Assembly (NCBI GenBank): GCA_002499455.1
Contig: DALN01000056.1
Location: 401-11,034, forward strand
DNA length: 10,634 bases
Source of the DNA: Methanoculleus sp. UBA77
Lineage (GTDB): Archaea > Halobacteriota > Methanomicrobia > Methanomicrobiales > Methanoculleaceae
Reading direction: 5' to 3'
The notes beneath the pieces were generated by a model. That model was given only the letters and a program-made list of their open reading frames with translations, did no database searches and was not told the origin of the DNA. The position numbers were made by a program, and so were the translations under genes. The stretch's first letter is position 1. Every line of letters starts with the position of its first letter. Shown here one piece after another: positions 1 through 7,155 of the stretch.

Positions 1-143
1 CCTACCGTGATGTGCCTGAAGAGACCGAGGGCCTCGCCGATGCCCTCGGCAGGGTCTGGATGAACATAGCCGCGCTCATCGTCTTCCCGTCGGCCTTCTT
101 TGCAGCGACCTACGTGAAGTTCATGCGGATGGATATCAGGTGA
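1..143 (+). CDS. ABC-2-type transporter permease, C-terminal fragment
   Basis: The reading frame is open from the left edge (first full codon at base 3) to TGA at 141-143, giving about 46 residues. The fragment contains a hydrophobic segment, WMNIAALIVFPSAFFAATYV, followed by a short basic tail ending in MRMDIR. A last membrane helix plus a short charged tail is typical of the end of ABC-2-type permeases, the membrane subunits of exporters driven by a separate ATPase. Its stop codon overlaps the GTG start of the NEW3-domain gene by 4 nt, so the two are probably co-translated. Permeases next to a secreted NEW3/Ig-like protein are common in methanogens. With only one helix visible the family call is inferred from the hydrophobic end and the neighbour; substrate and N-terminus are outside the window. 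Confidence 0.6.
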   Translation, partial: YRDVPEETEGLADALGRVWMNIAALIVFPSAFFAATYVKFMRMDIR

Positions 144-1576
144 GAGCATTGACGCAAAGAACAGGCATATACCTCCTCCTGGCCCTCCTCCTCGCGATGC
201 CGGCCGTCCCCGGAGCGGCGGCAGCGCAGGGTGGGACGATCCAGACCGACCTCCGGTGCGACTTTCCCGGCGAGGTGATCGAGGCAGGCGACACCGCCGT
301 CTTCGATCTTGCGGTCACGAACCGTGGCGATACCGGGACGTGTCTCCTCAACTACTGGACCTACCGGGGCACCGAGGACTGGAAGATCCGGTTCGAGGAC
401 GGCGACCGCGAGGTCTACAGGATGCTGATCCCCGCCGGCGAGACGAAGCCCGTCCGTCTTGTGGTCGAGACCTCCGGTCATGCCGCGGTCGGGGAGTACC
501 CCATCCGGGTGGGCATCGGCGAGGGGACAATCTGGGTCTATGTCAGGATCACGAAGACCCACAGCGGTGAGACCGGGACAATCGAGGCCACGGTCGTCGA
601 CAAGGAAGGGAACGTCGTGAAAGGTGCCGATATCGGCATCTACGACGGTGACGCCCGGGTAGAGGGGATGCTCTCGACCGCCGAGGGCAAGGTGAGCATC
701 GGCGCCCCGATGGGTACCTACACCGTCAGGGTCACGAAGCCCGGATACCGGGAGTGGGAGAAGAAGGGTGTCGAGGCCCGTATCGGCAGGACGACCGATC
801 TCGGGATCGTCCCGCTCGAGAAGGAGAACTTCTTTGCCGAGATCCGGGTGAAATCCCCCTCCAAGGTGGTGGCGATCGGCACGAATCCGCTGTATGAGAT
901 TGTCCTGCAGAACGTCGGAAGAAACGACGATACGTATGCCCTCTCCGTCGAGGGCCTTGCCGAACAGTGGTACGCCCGGTTCAGGGAGAGCCGGGAGGCC
1001 GCCGAGGAGGTCTCGGAGATCTATATACCCTCCGGCGAGGAGAAGACCCTCTACCTTGACCTCATACCGCCTTACTCGGTCGACGTCGGAGAATACAACG
1101 TCACGGTGATGATCGACTCCGCTGCCCGGCAGTACGAGGAGAACCTGACGCTCCGGCTCCGGGGATCGTACGATCTGCGGACATCCGCGAAGAGTTATCG
1201 CCACGAGATCAATCGCGGCGAGACCCTCGTATTCGATATGACGGTTGCGAACGCCGGCACCGGGGGAGCGTTGACGAACGTCGGGATCAACATGAGCGCC
1301 CCGGAGGGATGGCGGGTGACCGTCGACCCGGCCTCGGTCGCGAGCCTCGAGCCCGGCGAGCGGGCGACGGTGAAGGTGACGGTGGTCCCGCCAGCGGATA
1401 TCGTCGCAGGCGAGTACAAGATCGTTGCTGCGGTGAAGAGCGACCAGGCCAGAGGAGACGATGAGTACAGGATCGTCGTCAAGGAGCAGTCCTACGTCGC
1501 GGTGCTCGGTCTCCTGGTGATGGCCGGGATCGCCGCGGGGCTCTGGTACATGTTCAGGAAGTACGGCAGGCGGTAA
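140..1576 (+). CDS. NEW3 (COG1470-like) surface protein with signal peptide and C-terminal membrane anchor
   Basis: This 478-residue protein starts at GTG 140, overlapping the permease stop as GTGA. Residues about 10-29 form a hydrophobic signal peptide ending in an Ala-rich cleavage region. Residues about 35-138 look like a first beta-sandwich. Residues 145-227 resemble a carboxypeptidase-regulatory/PEGA-like domain (VVDKEGNVVKGADIGIYDG, then GTYTVRVTKPGY). Two NEW3-type Ig-like domains follow, about 232-340 (NVGRNDDTYALSVEGL) and 343-447 (NAGTGGALTNVGINMSAPEG, SLEPGERATVKVTVVPP). Residues 452-471 form a single transmembrane helix followed by FRKYGRR. The predicted topology is an extracytoplasmic protein anchored at its C-terminus. 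NEW3 domains are known as carbohydrate-associated or structural modules; no catalytic motif is visible. Together with the permease it may be a substrate-binding or surface component of an exporter, but this is inferred from position. Confidence 0.82.
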   Translation: MRALTQRTGIYLLLALLLAMPAVPGAAAAQGGTIQTDLRCDFPGEVIEAGDTAVFDLAVTNRGDTGTCLLNYWTYRGTEDWKIRFEDGDREVYRMLIPAGETKPVRLVVETSGHAAVGEYPIRVGIGEGTIWVYVRITKTHSGETGTIEATVVDKEGNVVKGADIGIYDGDARVEGMLSTAEGKVSIGAPMGTYTVRVTKPGYREWEKKGVEARIGRTTDLGIVPLEKENFFAEIRVKSPSKVVAIGTNPLYEIVLQNVGRNDDTYALSVEGLAEQWYARFRESREAAEEVSEIYIPSGEEKTLYLDLIPPYSVDVGEYNVTVMIDSAARQYEENLTLRLRGSYDLRTSAKSYRHEINRGETLVFDMTVANAGTGGALTNVGINMSAPEGWRVTVDPASVASLEPGERATVKVTVVPPADIVAGEYKIVAAVKSDQARGDDEYRIVVKEQSYVAVLGLLVMAGIAAGLWYMFRKYGRR

Positions 1577-1595
1577 GGCCTGCCCCCGCTCGCTC

Positions 1596-1600
1596 TTTTT
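1596..1600 (+). terminator. Possible T-tract terminator of the NEW3 gene
   Basis: A run of five T follows the NEW3 stop codon by about 20 bases, within the 22-nt gap between two convergent genes. Archaeal RNA polymerase can terminate at short U-tracts without a hairpin. The tract overlaps the kinase stop codon and is short, so this is only suggestive. Confidence 0.25.
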
Positions 1601-4391
1601 ACCCGAACCGTGCTCCGCCCTCCGGCACCAGGATCTCGAACCGGGCGCCCTGCCCCGGCTCGCCTGTCTCCCTGATGCTGATCCCGGTGATCGAGAGAAC
1701 CTCGCGGGCGAGGAAGAGGCCGAGGCCCGTGTGTCTCCCGTAGCCCCGCTCGAATATCCGCTCCTTCTCTTCGCGGGGGATGCCCACGCCGTTGTCTTCC
1801 CAGACAATCCGGGCCCCGCCACCGTCCGGCTCGGCCGTGACCCGGATGGCGGTCACGGTTCCGCCGTGCCGCAACGTGTTGTCGAGGAGGTTGGTAAAGA
1901 CCGTCGAGAGGAGTGGGTCGGCATAGACGGCAAGCCCTTTCGCGTCGACCGTGATCCCGATCCCGGCCGGCCGCCGGGTTTTTGCCGCGACCATGACCTG
2001 GGCCTCGATGCCGAACCACTGCGGGGACCGGACACCGAGGTCCTGGTAATCCCGCGTGAACTCGATCTGTGACTGGATCATCCGTATGGCTGTCCGCTGC
2101 TTATCGAGAGTGGTGGCGACTGCCGGATCGAGCGGCATCTCCTGGAGGAGGCCGATGTGGCCGAGCACCACGGTGACCTGGTTCAGGGTGTCGTGCCGCA
2201 CGATGCTGTTCATCAGGGAGAGTTTCCGGTTGGCCAGGAGGAGCGCCGCCTCGGCCTCCTTCCAGGCATTGATGTCGTGGACGGCATACTCGAACGCGAT
2301 CAGGCGTCCGTCGTCGGCGTGGACCGGGATCGAGCAGATCTCCAGCCAGGCATAGCGCCCGTCCTTCCGGCGCACCCGGAGGACGACCTGCCGGTCGGCA
2401 GGCGGTGCCGGGACCTGCGCCAGGGCCAGGTACATCTCCCGGTCATCGGGATGGACAAGGCTTTTGATGAACTTTGGATCGCCCGTACACTCCTCGGGAC
2501 GGTAGCCGGTCAGGCGCTCCCAGGACGGGCTGATATACTCGATCGTCCGCGACGATGCAGCTACCCGGATATAGCAGTCGTGCGACCGCTCGACAAGGGT
2601 CCTGAACCGCTCCTCGCTCTCACGGAGTCGTTCCTGTGCGCAAATTCGCGAGAAGAGATCCGAGAAGAGGTTGCCGACGACCTCGAGCAATGCGATATCC
2701 TCGTCCGACCAGATCCGCTTCTGGAGAGTCGTCTCAAACCCGATAACCCCCAGGACCTCGCCAGCGGTTGCGATCGGCACGAGGATGATCGAACGGACCC
2801 CGTAAGCCCGGAGAAATTCTCGTTCCATCGCTTCTTTAGGGAGATCGGCCACGTCGGGGATGCAGACTGTCTTCCGGGCCATGACACGGCCCATGCCCCA
2901 GGCGATCACGTCGGCCGGCAGATTCTGCAACGTGTCAATCCGGGGCTCGATCCCTTCCGCGCACCATTCATGGATATTCTCTACGCAGGTAAGGTCACCG
3001 TTAAAGCGGAAGACGTAGCTCCGGTCGACATTGAGGAACGACCCGAGCGCCCGGATTGTCTCCTCCAGGGTGTCTTCGAGGTCGGCAGGATCGAGAGCGA
3101 TGAACCGCGCGGAGATCGAACCCACCAGCCGTTCCAGGTCGACCCGGTGCTGGATCTGCGCCTCCATCCGTTTCACCGCGGTGATATCCCGGAGCGACTC
3201 GATCGCTCCGGAGAGTCTCCCCTGCGCGTCGTAGAGCGGTGCCGCCTTCGCCCAAAGGCAGGCCTCCTCACCGTTTTTGGGCGAAGGGATGCGGACTTCG
3301 TGGGCGACATTCTCCCCTGCCGTCCGGGAGAGGACGGCTGTCGCGAGCAGCGGGGTGCTCAACCCGACCACCGCCTCGACGATGGTGTCCGTGCCGGACC
3401 CGATCATCCGGCTCTTCGGGATCCCGGTCACCGACTCGATCGCCCGGTTCCAGACGACCACTCTCCCCTCGCGATCGAGAACAAATGTCGGGTCGGGGAG
3501 GAAGTCGATGATCCCCTGGAGGGTTGCCTGGTGGTCCTCCATCATCCTGCACTGCATCGCAAGCGACTCCTGGCTCGCCATCGCTTCTTCAAACGCAATG
3601 GTCATCTCCTCGTGCGCTGCATTCAGCTCGTTCTCGTAGCGTTTCCGATCAGAGATGTCAATCATGGACGTAACAGTGCGGTCCGTCCCCGGAATAGACC
3701 CGACCGTCATACGCATATCCCTCTCTCTGCCGTCCCGGTCGACCAGACGGAACTCATAAGTCCCCGGCACCGAGCCCGGGTTCACCCGCCGTTGCCGGTG
3801 GTAGCCGGTGAGGCGCTCGATCTCGTCTGCAGCGACAAAGATCGTCCAGGGGCGCTTTCCTTCCACTTCTTCGCGGGAGTATCCCGTAAGACGGGAAAAC
3901 TCGCTGTTTGCGAGGGCGATCGTCATATCGCTCTCGATGATGGTGGTGGCGGCGCCGGTATGCTCGAAGATGCTCTGATAGAGGTCCCTCGCCTGTTGCA
4001 CCTCCGTCTCGGCCTGCCGCCGCCGGATCCCCTGGAGGATCATGTTCCGGAGCTCGGCAAACTGGGCGGAGGGGTTGCCGCCTTTCTGGAGGTAGAAGTC
4101 TGCACCGTTGTTGATCGCCTCGATGACGACCTCTTCCCGGCCGCGACCGGAGAAGATGATGAACGGTGTTTCCATGCCCTGCTTACGCACCTCTTTTAAG
4201 AGGGTGATCCCGTTCATCTCTGGCATCTCGTAGTCGGCAACGACGGCGTCGTATGGGGTTGCCGCAAGCAGATCAAGCGCCTGCAACGGTGACGGCGTCG
4301 TCTCAACCCGCAGGTCCCCCGACCGTTCCAGGTAGATCCGGGTCAGCTCGAGGAGAGCCGGTTCATCATCGACGACGAGAATACGGAACAT
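1599..4391 (-). CDS. Sensor histidine kinase with N-terminal receiver domain (REC-PAS-PAS-GAF-PAS-HATPase)
   Basis: This 930-residue soluble signalling protein has no predicted transmembrane segment. Residues 1-120 are a receiver domain with acidic pair D8/D9, phosphoacceptor D53 (VADYEMPEMNG), S81 and K103. Residues about 134-250 are a PAS domain with a PAC-like end (MIDISDRKRYE). Residues about 287-408 form a second PAS (IIDFLPDPTFVLDREGRVVV). Residues about 420-585 are a GAF domain. Residues about 590-712 are a third PAS (RFRTLVERSHDCYIRV). The kinase core begins near 715. The H-box is RHDTLNQ with H733, the N-box is NLLDNTLRHG with N834/N838, the G1 box is DNGVGIP (866-872) and the G2 box is TGLGLFLA (888-895). 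All catalytic motifs are intact. REC before the sensor modules, with HDTLNQ as H-box, is a familiar methanogen arrangement. The ligand and output are unknown; no dedicated output regulator is adjacent. ATG 4391 is preceded by AGGAT. Confidence 0.9.
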   Translation of the reverse strand: MFRILVVDDEPALLELTRIYLERSGDLRVETTPSPLQALDLLAATPYDAVVADYEMPEMNGITLLKEVRKQGMETPFIIFSGRGREEVVIEAINNGADFYLQKGGNPSAQFAELRNMILQGIRRRQAETEVQQARDLYQSIFEHTGAATTIIESDMTIALANSEFSRLTGYSREEVEGKRPWTIFVAADEIERLTGYHRQRRVNPGSVPGTYEFRLVDRDGRERDMRMTVGSIPGTDRTVTSMIDISDRKRYENELNAAHEEMTIAFEEAMASQESLAMQCRMMEDHQATLQGIIDFLPDPTFVLDREGRVVVWNRAIESVTGIPKSRMIGSGTDTIVEAVVGLSTPLLATAVLSRTAGENVAHEVRIPSPKNGEEACLWAKAAPLYDAQGRLSGAIESLRDITAVKRMEAQIQHRVDLERLVGSISARFIALDPADLEDTLEETIRALGSFLNVDRSYVFRFNGDLTCVENIHEWCAEGIEPRIDTLQNLPADVIAWGMGRVMARKTVCIPDVADLPKEAMEREFLRAYGVRSIILVPIATAGEVLGVIGFETTLQKRIWSDEDIALLEVVGNLFSDLFSRICAQERLRESEERFRTLVERSHDCYIRVAASSRTIEYISPSWERLTGYRPEECTGDPKFIKSLVHPDDREMYLALAQVPAPPADRQVVLRVRRKDGRYAWLEICSIPVHADDGRLIAFEYAVHDINAWKEAEAALLLANRKLSLMNSIVRHDTLNQVTVVLGHIGLLQEMPLDPAVATTLDKQRTAIRMIQSQIEFTRDYQDLGVRSPQWFGIEAQVMVAAKTRRPAGIGITVDAKGLAVYADPLLSTVFTNLLDNTLRHGGTVTAIRVTAEPDGGGARIVWEDNGVGIPREEKERIFERGYGRHTGLGLFLAREVLSITGISIRETGEPGQGARFEILVPEGGARFG

Positions 4392-4397
4392 GCGCCT

Positions 4398-4402
4398 ATC
4401 CT
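4398..4402 (-). promoter_or_regulatory. Ribosome binding site of the kinase gene
   Basis: On the minus strand AGGAT lies six bases upstream of the ATG at 4391. It is a partial match to the archaeal GGAGGTG consensus and supports this start. It also places the receiver domain at the very N-terminus, as expected. Confidence 0.45.
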
Positions 4403-4427
4403 GTTCTGGAAAGTTAAGCGATATGCA

Positions 4428-4437
4428 CCTTAAATTC
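4428..4437 (-). promoter_or_regulatory. Possible TATA box of the kinase gene
   Basis: The minus strand reads GAATTTAAGG about 40 bases upstream of the kinase ATG, a TATA-like A/T-rich stretch in otherwise GC-rich DNA. If used, transcription would start about 10-20 bases before the ATG. The match is weak and the call rests on base composition and spacing. Confidence 0.3.
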
Positions 4438-4505
4438 TTCTGATCCGGGCCCGGGATATGTTTTCATGAAGATCAATACTCATATACCAGGCTTTAGAGT
4501 AATCA

Positions 4506-4541
4506 GGCCCTCCGGCGCCATCTGAACTACTGCAGAGGGCC
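4506..4541. repeat. Inverted repeat in the kinase/PIN intergenic region
   Basis: GGCCCTC at 4506-4512 is matched by GAGGGCC at 4535-4541 with a 22-nt spacer. A 10-bp palindrome CCGGGCCCGG lies about 60 bases to its left. Both sit in the roughly 195-bp gap between divergent genes, which shows no coding signal. They could be an operator or a leader hairpin for the PIN gene, but such repeats are frequent in GC-rich DNA. Confidence 0.3.
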
Positions 4542-4585
4542 GCCCGGGAAATCATTATCGCGCCCTGTCGCCATCATCCGCCGGC

Positions 4586-5293
4586 ATGACCGTCGTCTGC
4601 ATCGATACGAACCTCTTCCTCGAACTCTATGAGTCAAACGAGAACCCTGAGGAGATATTCTCGGATATCGGGGCGCTCGCGGACCACCTCGTCTTTCCCG
4701 ACATCATCCTCGACGAGTTCCTCCGCAACCGCGCGCGAGTCCTCGATCGGGTTGCGGATGATATACGGAAGCGGGAGGCCGGTGAGATCCGCCTGCCGGC
4801 TCTCATCCGGGAAAACCCGAACGTTGCAGCGCTGCAGCGCGCTGGTGAAGAGTACAACCGGGTGGCCGGAGCCCTCTACAACGATATCCTGAACATGATC
4901 GCGGAGCCTTCCGCCGACCCGGTCGCCCGGGCGTTCACCGGCCTCTCCCGTGACCCCGCCGTCCGGGTCTTTCACCGGACGGAAGAACTCATCACGCGGG
5001 CTCACCGCCGGAAACTCCTCGGCAATCCCCCAAAAAGCACGGGTACGGATACCATCGGCGACGAGCTCGTCTGGGAGACGCTCCTTGCAAACCTTGCAGA
5101 GGACCTGATCCTCGTCACCCGTGACCGGACGTACCGCTACCACACCGCCTACCTCGCGCAGGAGTACCGGGAGCGGACCGGGAGCAGCCTCACGATCACC
5201 GACCGGATATCCGATGCCCTGAAACTCATTGGGCTGCCGGCGTCCCCGGCGCTGGCCAGATTCGAGGGCCGGGAAGGAGAGGAAGGGAGATAA
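4586..5293 (+). CDS. PIN-domain (DUF4935-like) putative ribonuclease
   Basis: The predicted protein has 235 residues. The start MTVVCIDTNLFLELYE carries the PIN signature DTN (D7). Further acidic residues expected of the metal site are E44 (ILDEFLRNRA), D159/E160 (TIGDELVWETLL) and D180 (LILVTRDRTY). The GDxxxWExLL followed by VTxD pattern matches the DUF4935 branch of PIN-like proteins. PIN domains are Mg/Mn-dependent nucleases, most of them acting on RNA. The protein is longer than the usual toxin (about 130-150 residues), with a helical insert around 60-140, and no small antitoxin gene lies beside it, so a classic toxin-antitoxin pair is not supported. No Shine-Dalgarno sequence precedes ATG 4586. 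An A/T-rich patch about 30 bases upstream (CATTATCG, 4553-4560) would fit a leaderless transcript. The gene ends 7 nt from the convergent acyltransferase gene. The target is unknown. Confidence 0.78.
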   Translation: MTVVCIDTNLFLELYESNENPEEIFSDIGALADHLVFPDIILDEFLRNRARVLDRVADDIRKREAGEIRLPALIRENPNVAALQRAGEEYNRVAGALYNDILNMIAEPSADPVARAFTGLSRDPAVRVFHRTEELITRAHRRKLLGNPPKSTGTDTIGDELVWETLLANLAEDLILVTRDRTYRYHTAYLAQEYRERTGSSLTITDRISDALKLIGLPASPALARFEGREGEEGR

Positions 5294-5300
5294 GGGGCCG

Positions 5301-6239
5301 TCACCCGAAGTATGGGAGGACCTTGCGCTTCACCGGCCCTTTGCTCGCGATGGTGCTGTAGGCCCAGCGTGCCACCCTGCCGATGAGGTCCTGCCGGCTC
5401 AGTTCCAGGTAGAGGGTGAGCGAGGGGTTGAACTTGGACTTGAAGAGGTTCAAGTTCTCGTTGTTCGCCCCGAGATTCTCCATCTGCTCGTACCCCTCGT
5501 TCTTTGCCTGCTGGAGGAGGAGCCACTGCAGGAACTCGTTGCCGGGCATAGCGGTCATCTTCGGGGCTCCCATCCACAGGGTAAAGACCTTGTACTCCTG
5601 GGTGGCCTGCACCCCCGTCACCGCACCTTCGGTATCGTAGAGGTAGTAGAGGCCGAGTTCGTCTGGATATGCCCGGAAGAGATCCTCGAAGTAGGCCCGG
5701 CTGATCATCGGGACGTTCATATCCGGGTCGCTGAACCGCCCGGCAACCGTGGAGTAGAAGATTGAGATATCTGTACTCTTCTCGAAACGGTAGCCGCTCT
5801 TCTCGACTTTCCGGAGTTTGGTCCGGAGGTTGGAGGAGAAGCCGCCCTGGATCTCCTGGAGGGGCGGTTTGAGGTCGATGAGGTACGAGAAGTGAACCCG
5901 GGTGTCGTAGCCCTCGCCGAGAAAGCGCCTGATGTCGATGAATCCCGGAATCAGGGTCATGGCGAGATAGTTCGGGGCCAGGGCTGCAAACTCGCCCTCA
6001 ATGTCCTGTGCAACGTTTGCAAGCATCGACTCCTTTTTGCTCTGTTTTGCGGTCTCGTAGCGGCGGCCCATGATGAACCCGAGATACGGTATCACCGACT
6101 GGAGAGGAGGGGGCGAGAGGAGGAGGTTGATCCCGTGCATCTGTTTCTGGAAGAGCGGAAAGACACTGATCAGTTCGTTGCCCTTGAAGATGCCGTAGGG
6201 GAGAAACCGAAAGCCAGTGTGCTTCTCCGTGATCTTCAT
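5301..6239 (-). CDS. FemAB/BioF2-like GNAT-superfamily acyltransferase (N-terminus probably longer)
   Basis: From ATG 6239 the product has 312 residues and resembles the FemAB/BioF2 acetyltransferase-like group. Residues 135-150 give the typical basic stretch SSNLRTKLRKVEKSGY. The C-terminal GNAT-like fold is marked by FLQWLLLQQAKNEGYEQM (236-253) and NLFKSKFNPSLTLYLEL (264-280), which corresponds to the conserved FKxxFG region. The family transfers aminoacyl or acyl groups, often in cell-envelope or lipid-linked pathways; the substrate here is unknown. The frame remains open upstream of 6239 to TAG at 6438-6440. The upstream codons encode DDKERWDAFIDESASGRLFH, the usual opening of this family, so the real protein almost certainly starts about 20-35 residues earlier. 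That stretch has no ATG, GTG or TTG codon. A rare ATT start (6336-6338 or 6327-6329) or an upstream indel are the options. Confidence 0.78.
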   Translation of the reverse strand: MKITEKHTGFRFLPYGIFKGNELISVFPLFQKQMHGINLLLSPPPLQSVIPYLGFIMGRRYETAKQSKKESMLANVAQDIEGEFAALAPNYLAMTLIPGFIDIRRFLGEGYDTRVHFSYLIDLKPPLQEIQGGFSSNLRTKLRKVEKSGYRFEKSTDISIFYSTVAGRFSDPDMNVPMISRAYFEDLFRAYPDELGLYYLYDTEGAVTGVQATQEYKVFTLWMGAPKMTAMPGNEFLQWLLLQQAKNEGYEQMENLGANNENLNLFKSKFNPSLTLYLELSRQDLIGRVARWAYSTIASKGPVKRKVLPYFG

Positions 6240-6389
6240 GAAGTCCCATTTGTGGAAGAGGCGGCCGGAGGCGCTCTCGTCTATGAACGCGTCCCATCTC
6301 TCTTTATCATCGATGAGTCCTGCAGTAATGCTATCAATCCCCCCAATTCTGGCGTTGGTGCCAGTCCCGGCGGAGTATTCACGATAGTT

Positions 6390-6399
6390 GATATATACA
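6390..6399 (-). promoter_or_regulatory. TATA box of the acyltransferase gene
   Basis: The minus strand reads AAATGTATATATCAAC across this site, the best TATA-box match in the window. It lies in an A/T-rich island (about 6385-6475) between divergent genes. A start about 25 bases downstream would fall near 6368. That leaves about 30-40 nt of leader before the in-frame ATT codons but about 130 nt before ATG 6239, which supports an N-terminal extension. Confidence 0.55.
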
Positions 6400-6439
6400 T
6401 TTCGTCGAATCGCACCGGCCGTGTTGCGGCATTTATTCT

Positions 6440-6588
6440 ATTAATTGTATACATTGTGATGGATTAAATTCGGTGGAACGGATCTGAGGCTCTCCCCGAG
6501 CGGCTGCCGGTAACGGCGACTTTGTGGAATCACAATCTTCAAATCGCCCCGGGCACCACATAACAAGCGTATTCGTCTGCGGACGTGA
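6440..6588. other. Intergenic leader/promoter region of the moaD-tfuA cluster
   Basis: This stretch separates the divergent acyltransferase gene and moaD cluster. Its left part is A/T-rich and includes an 8-bp palindrome TGTATACA (6446-6453) and the TATA-like run GGATTAAATTC (6461-6471). The rest is GC-rich with a short stem GCCG-GTAA-CGGC. No convincing coding frame was found on either strand. A plus-strand promoter is likely here but cannot be placed precisely. Confidence 0.35.
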
Positions 6589-6851
6589 GAACCTCTATGC
6601 GCCGCACTGGAGGACAGACCTGAGATGCTCAGAATCGGGGACTGGAACGATACCGCCGGCAGACTGCGGTCGTCGAGGAGGATGCCCGGGAACCGCTCGT
6701 GAGCGCCCGGGTTGTTATCCTCGTGCAGAACCCAGATCTCAGGGTCGTTGCGACCCATGCTACCGTTGGCGATGAGAACGCCGCCAGCGTGGCGATCCTG
6801 CCGGTTGAGCGGCAGGAAGACTGCAGCGCGTGCGGAAAGGGCCGGTGCTGA
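6589..6851 (+). pseudogene. Small Cys-rich ORF upstream of moaD, frame-disrupted (unknown family)
   Basis: Two frames overlap here. The first is open from 6589, with ATG 6625 preceded by GGAGGA at 6609-6614. It reads PEMLRIGDWNDTAGRLR and stops at TGA 6700-6702. The second is open from 6624 to TGA 6849-6851 and encodes VVEEDAREPLVSARVVILVQ, then a segment with VATHATVGDENAASVAIL, ending in EDCSACGKGRC. Both halves look protein-like, and a shift near 6655-6690 would join them into a product of about 75 residues. Alternatively they are two tiny genes coupled by a GTGA overlap at 6699-6702. The end has Cys spacing C-x2-C-x4-C, suggesting metal or iron-sulfur binding. The stop lies 10 nt before the moaD ATG, so it belongs to the same transcript. 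I do not recognise the family. A sequencing error, true decay or programmed frameshifting are all possible. Confidence 0.4.
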
Positions 6852-6861
6852 GGAAGAGAAG

Positions 6862-7140
6862 ATGCAGGTAAGAGTAAGGGCGTTTGCCCGGTTGCGGGAA
6901 GCCATCGGAGGGGAGCTCACGCTGGAGGTCCCCCGGGATGCGACGATGGGCGGGCTGCTTGCGATGGTCGGTGATGTTTCACAAGAGGCTCGTGAGGCGC
7001 TCTTCGAGGAGAGCGGAGAACTCAGGGGGCACGTGATACTGATGCACAACGGCAGCCGCGTGCGGCGTGCGGAGGCCGCGACGCTCACCCTCGCCGAAGG
7101 CGACGAGGTCGCGCTCTTCCCGCCGGTAGCGGGCGGGTGA
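6862..7140 (+). CDS. moaD: MoaD/ThiS-like ubiquitin-fold sulfur carrier
   Basis: The 92-residue product begins MQVRVRAFARLREAIGGELT and ends in LFPPVAGG. A beta-grasp size together with a C-terminal Gly-Gly is the hallmark of MoaD/ThiS/SAMP carriers. Their last glycine is adenylated by an E1-like enzyme and converted to a thiocarboxylate. The conserved region GDEVALFPPVAGG (80-92) is typical of MoaD. The frame is open further upstream, but ATG 6862 is chosen because AGGA (6851-6854) lies seven bases before it and the beta-grasp fold begins exactly here. The gene is followed after 15 nt by moaE. Known role: sulfur donor of molybdopterin synthase. Its position in front of ycaO-tfuA raises the possibility that it also supplies sulfur for McrA thioamidation, which is inference. 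No E1-like MoeB/ThiF gene is in the window. Confidence 0.88.
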   Translation: MQVRVRAFARLREAIGGELTLEVPRDATMGGLLAMVGDVSQEAREALFEESGELRGHVILMHNGSRVRRAEAATLTLAEGDEVALFPPVAGG

Positions 7141-7155
7141 ACGGAGGATGTCAGC

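Noticed and set aside
110..1822. 570-residue minus-strand open frame opposite the NEW3 gene
   Set aside because: It is a shadow frame of high-GC DNA; it overlaps two supported genes and has no recognisable motif.
2157..4199. 680-residue plus-strand open frame opposite the kinase
   Set aside because: It is the antisense shadow of a GC-rich gene whose kinase motifs are unmistakable; its translation is rich in Arg/Pro/Asp/His and shows no domain.
5892..6467. Plus-strand ORF ending in a hydrophobic tail (FILLIVYIVMD)
   Set aside because: It lies antisense to the acyltransferase. The hydrophobic end only reflects the A/T-rich promoter region.
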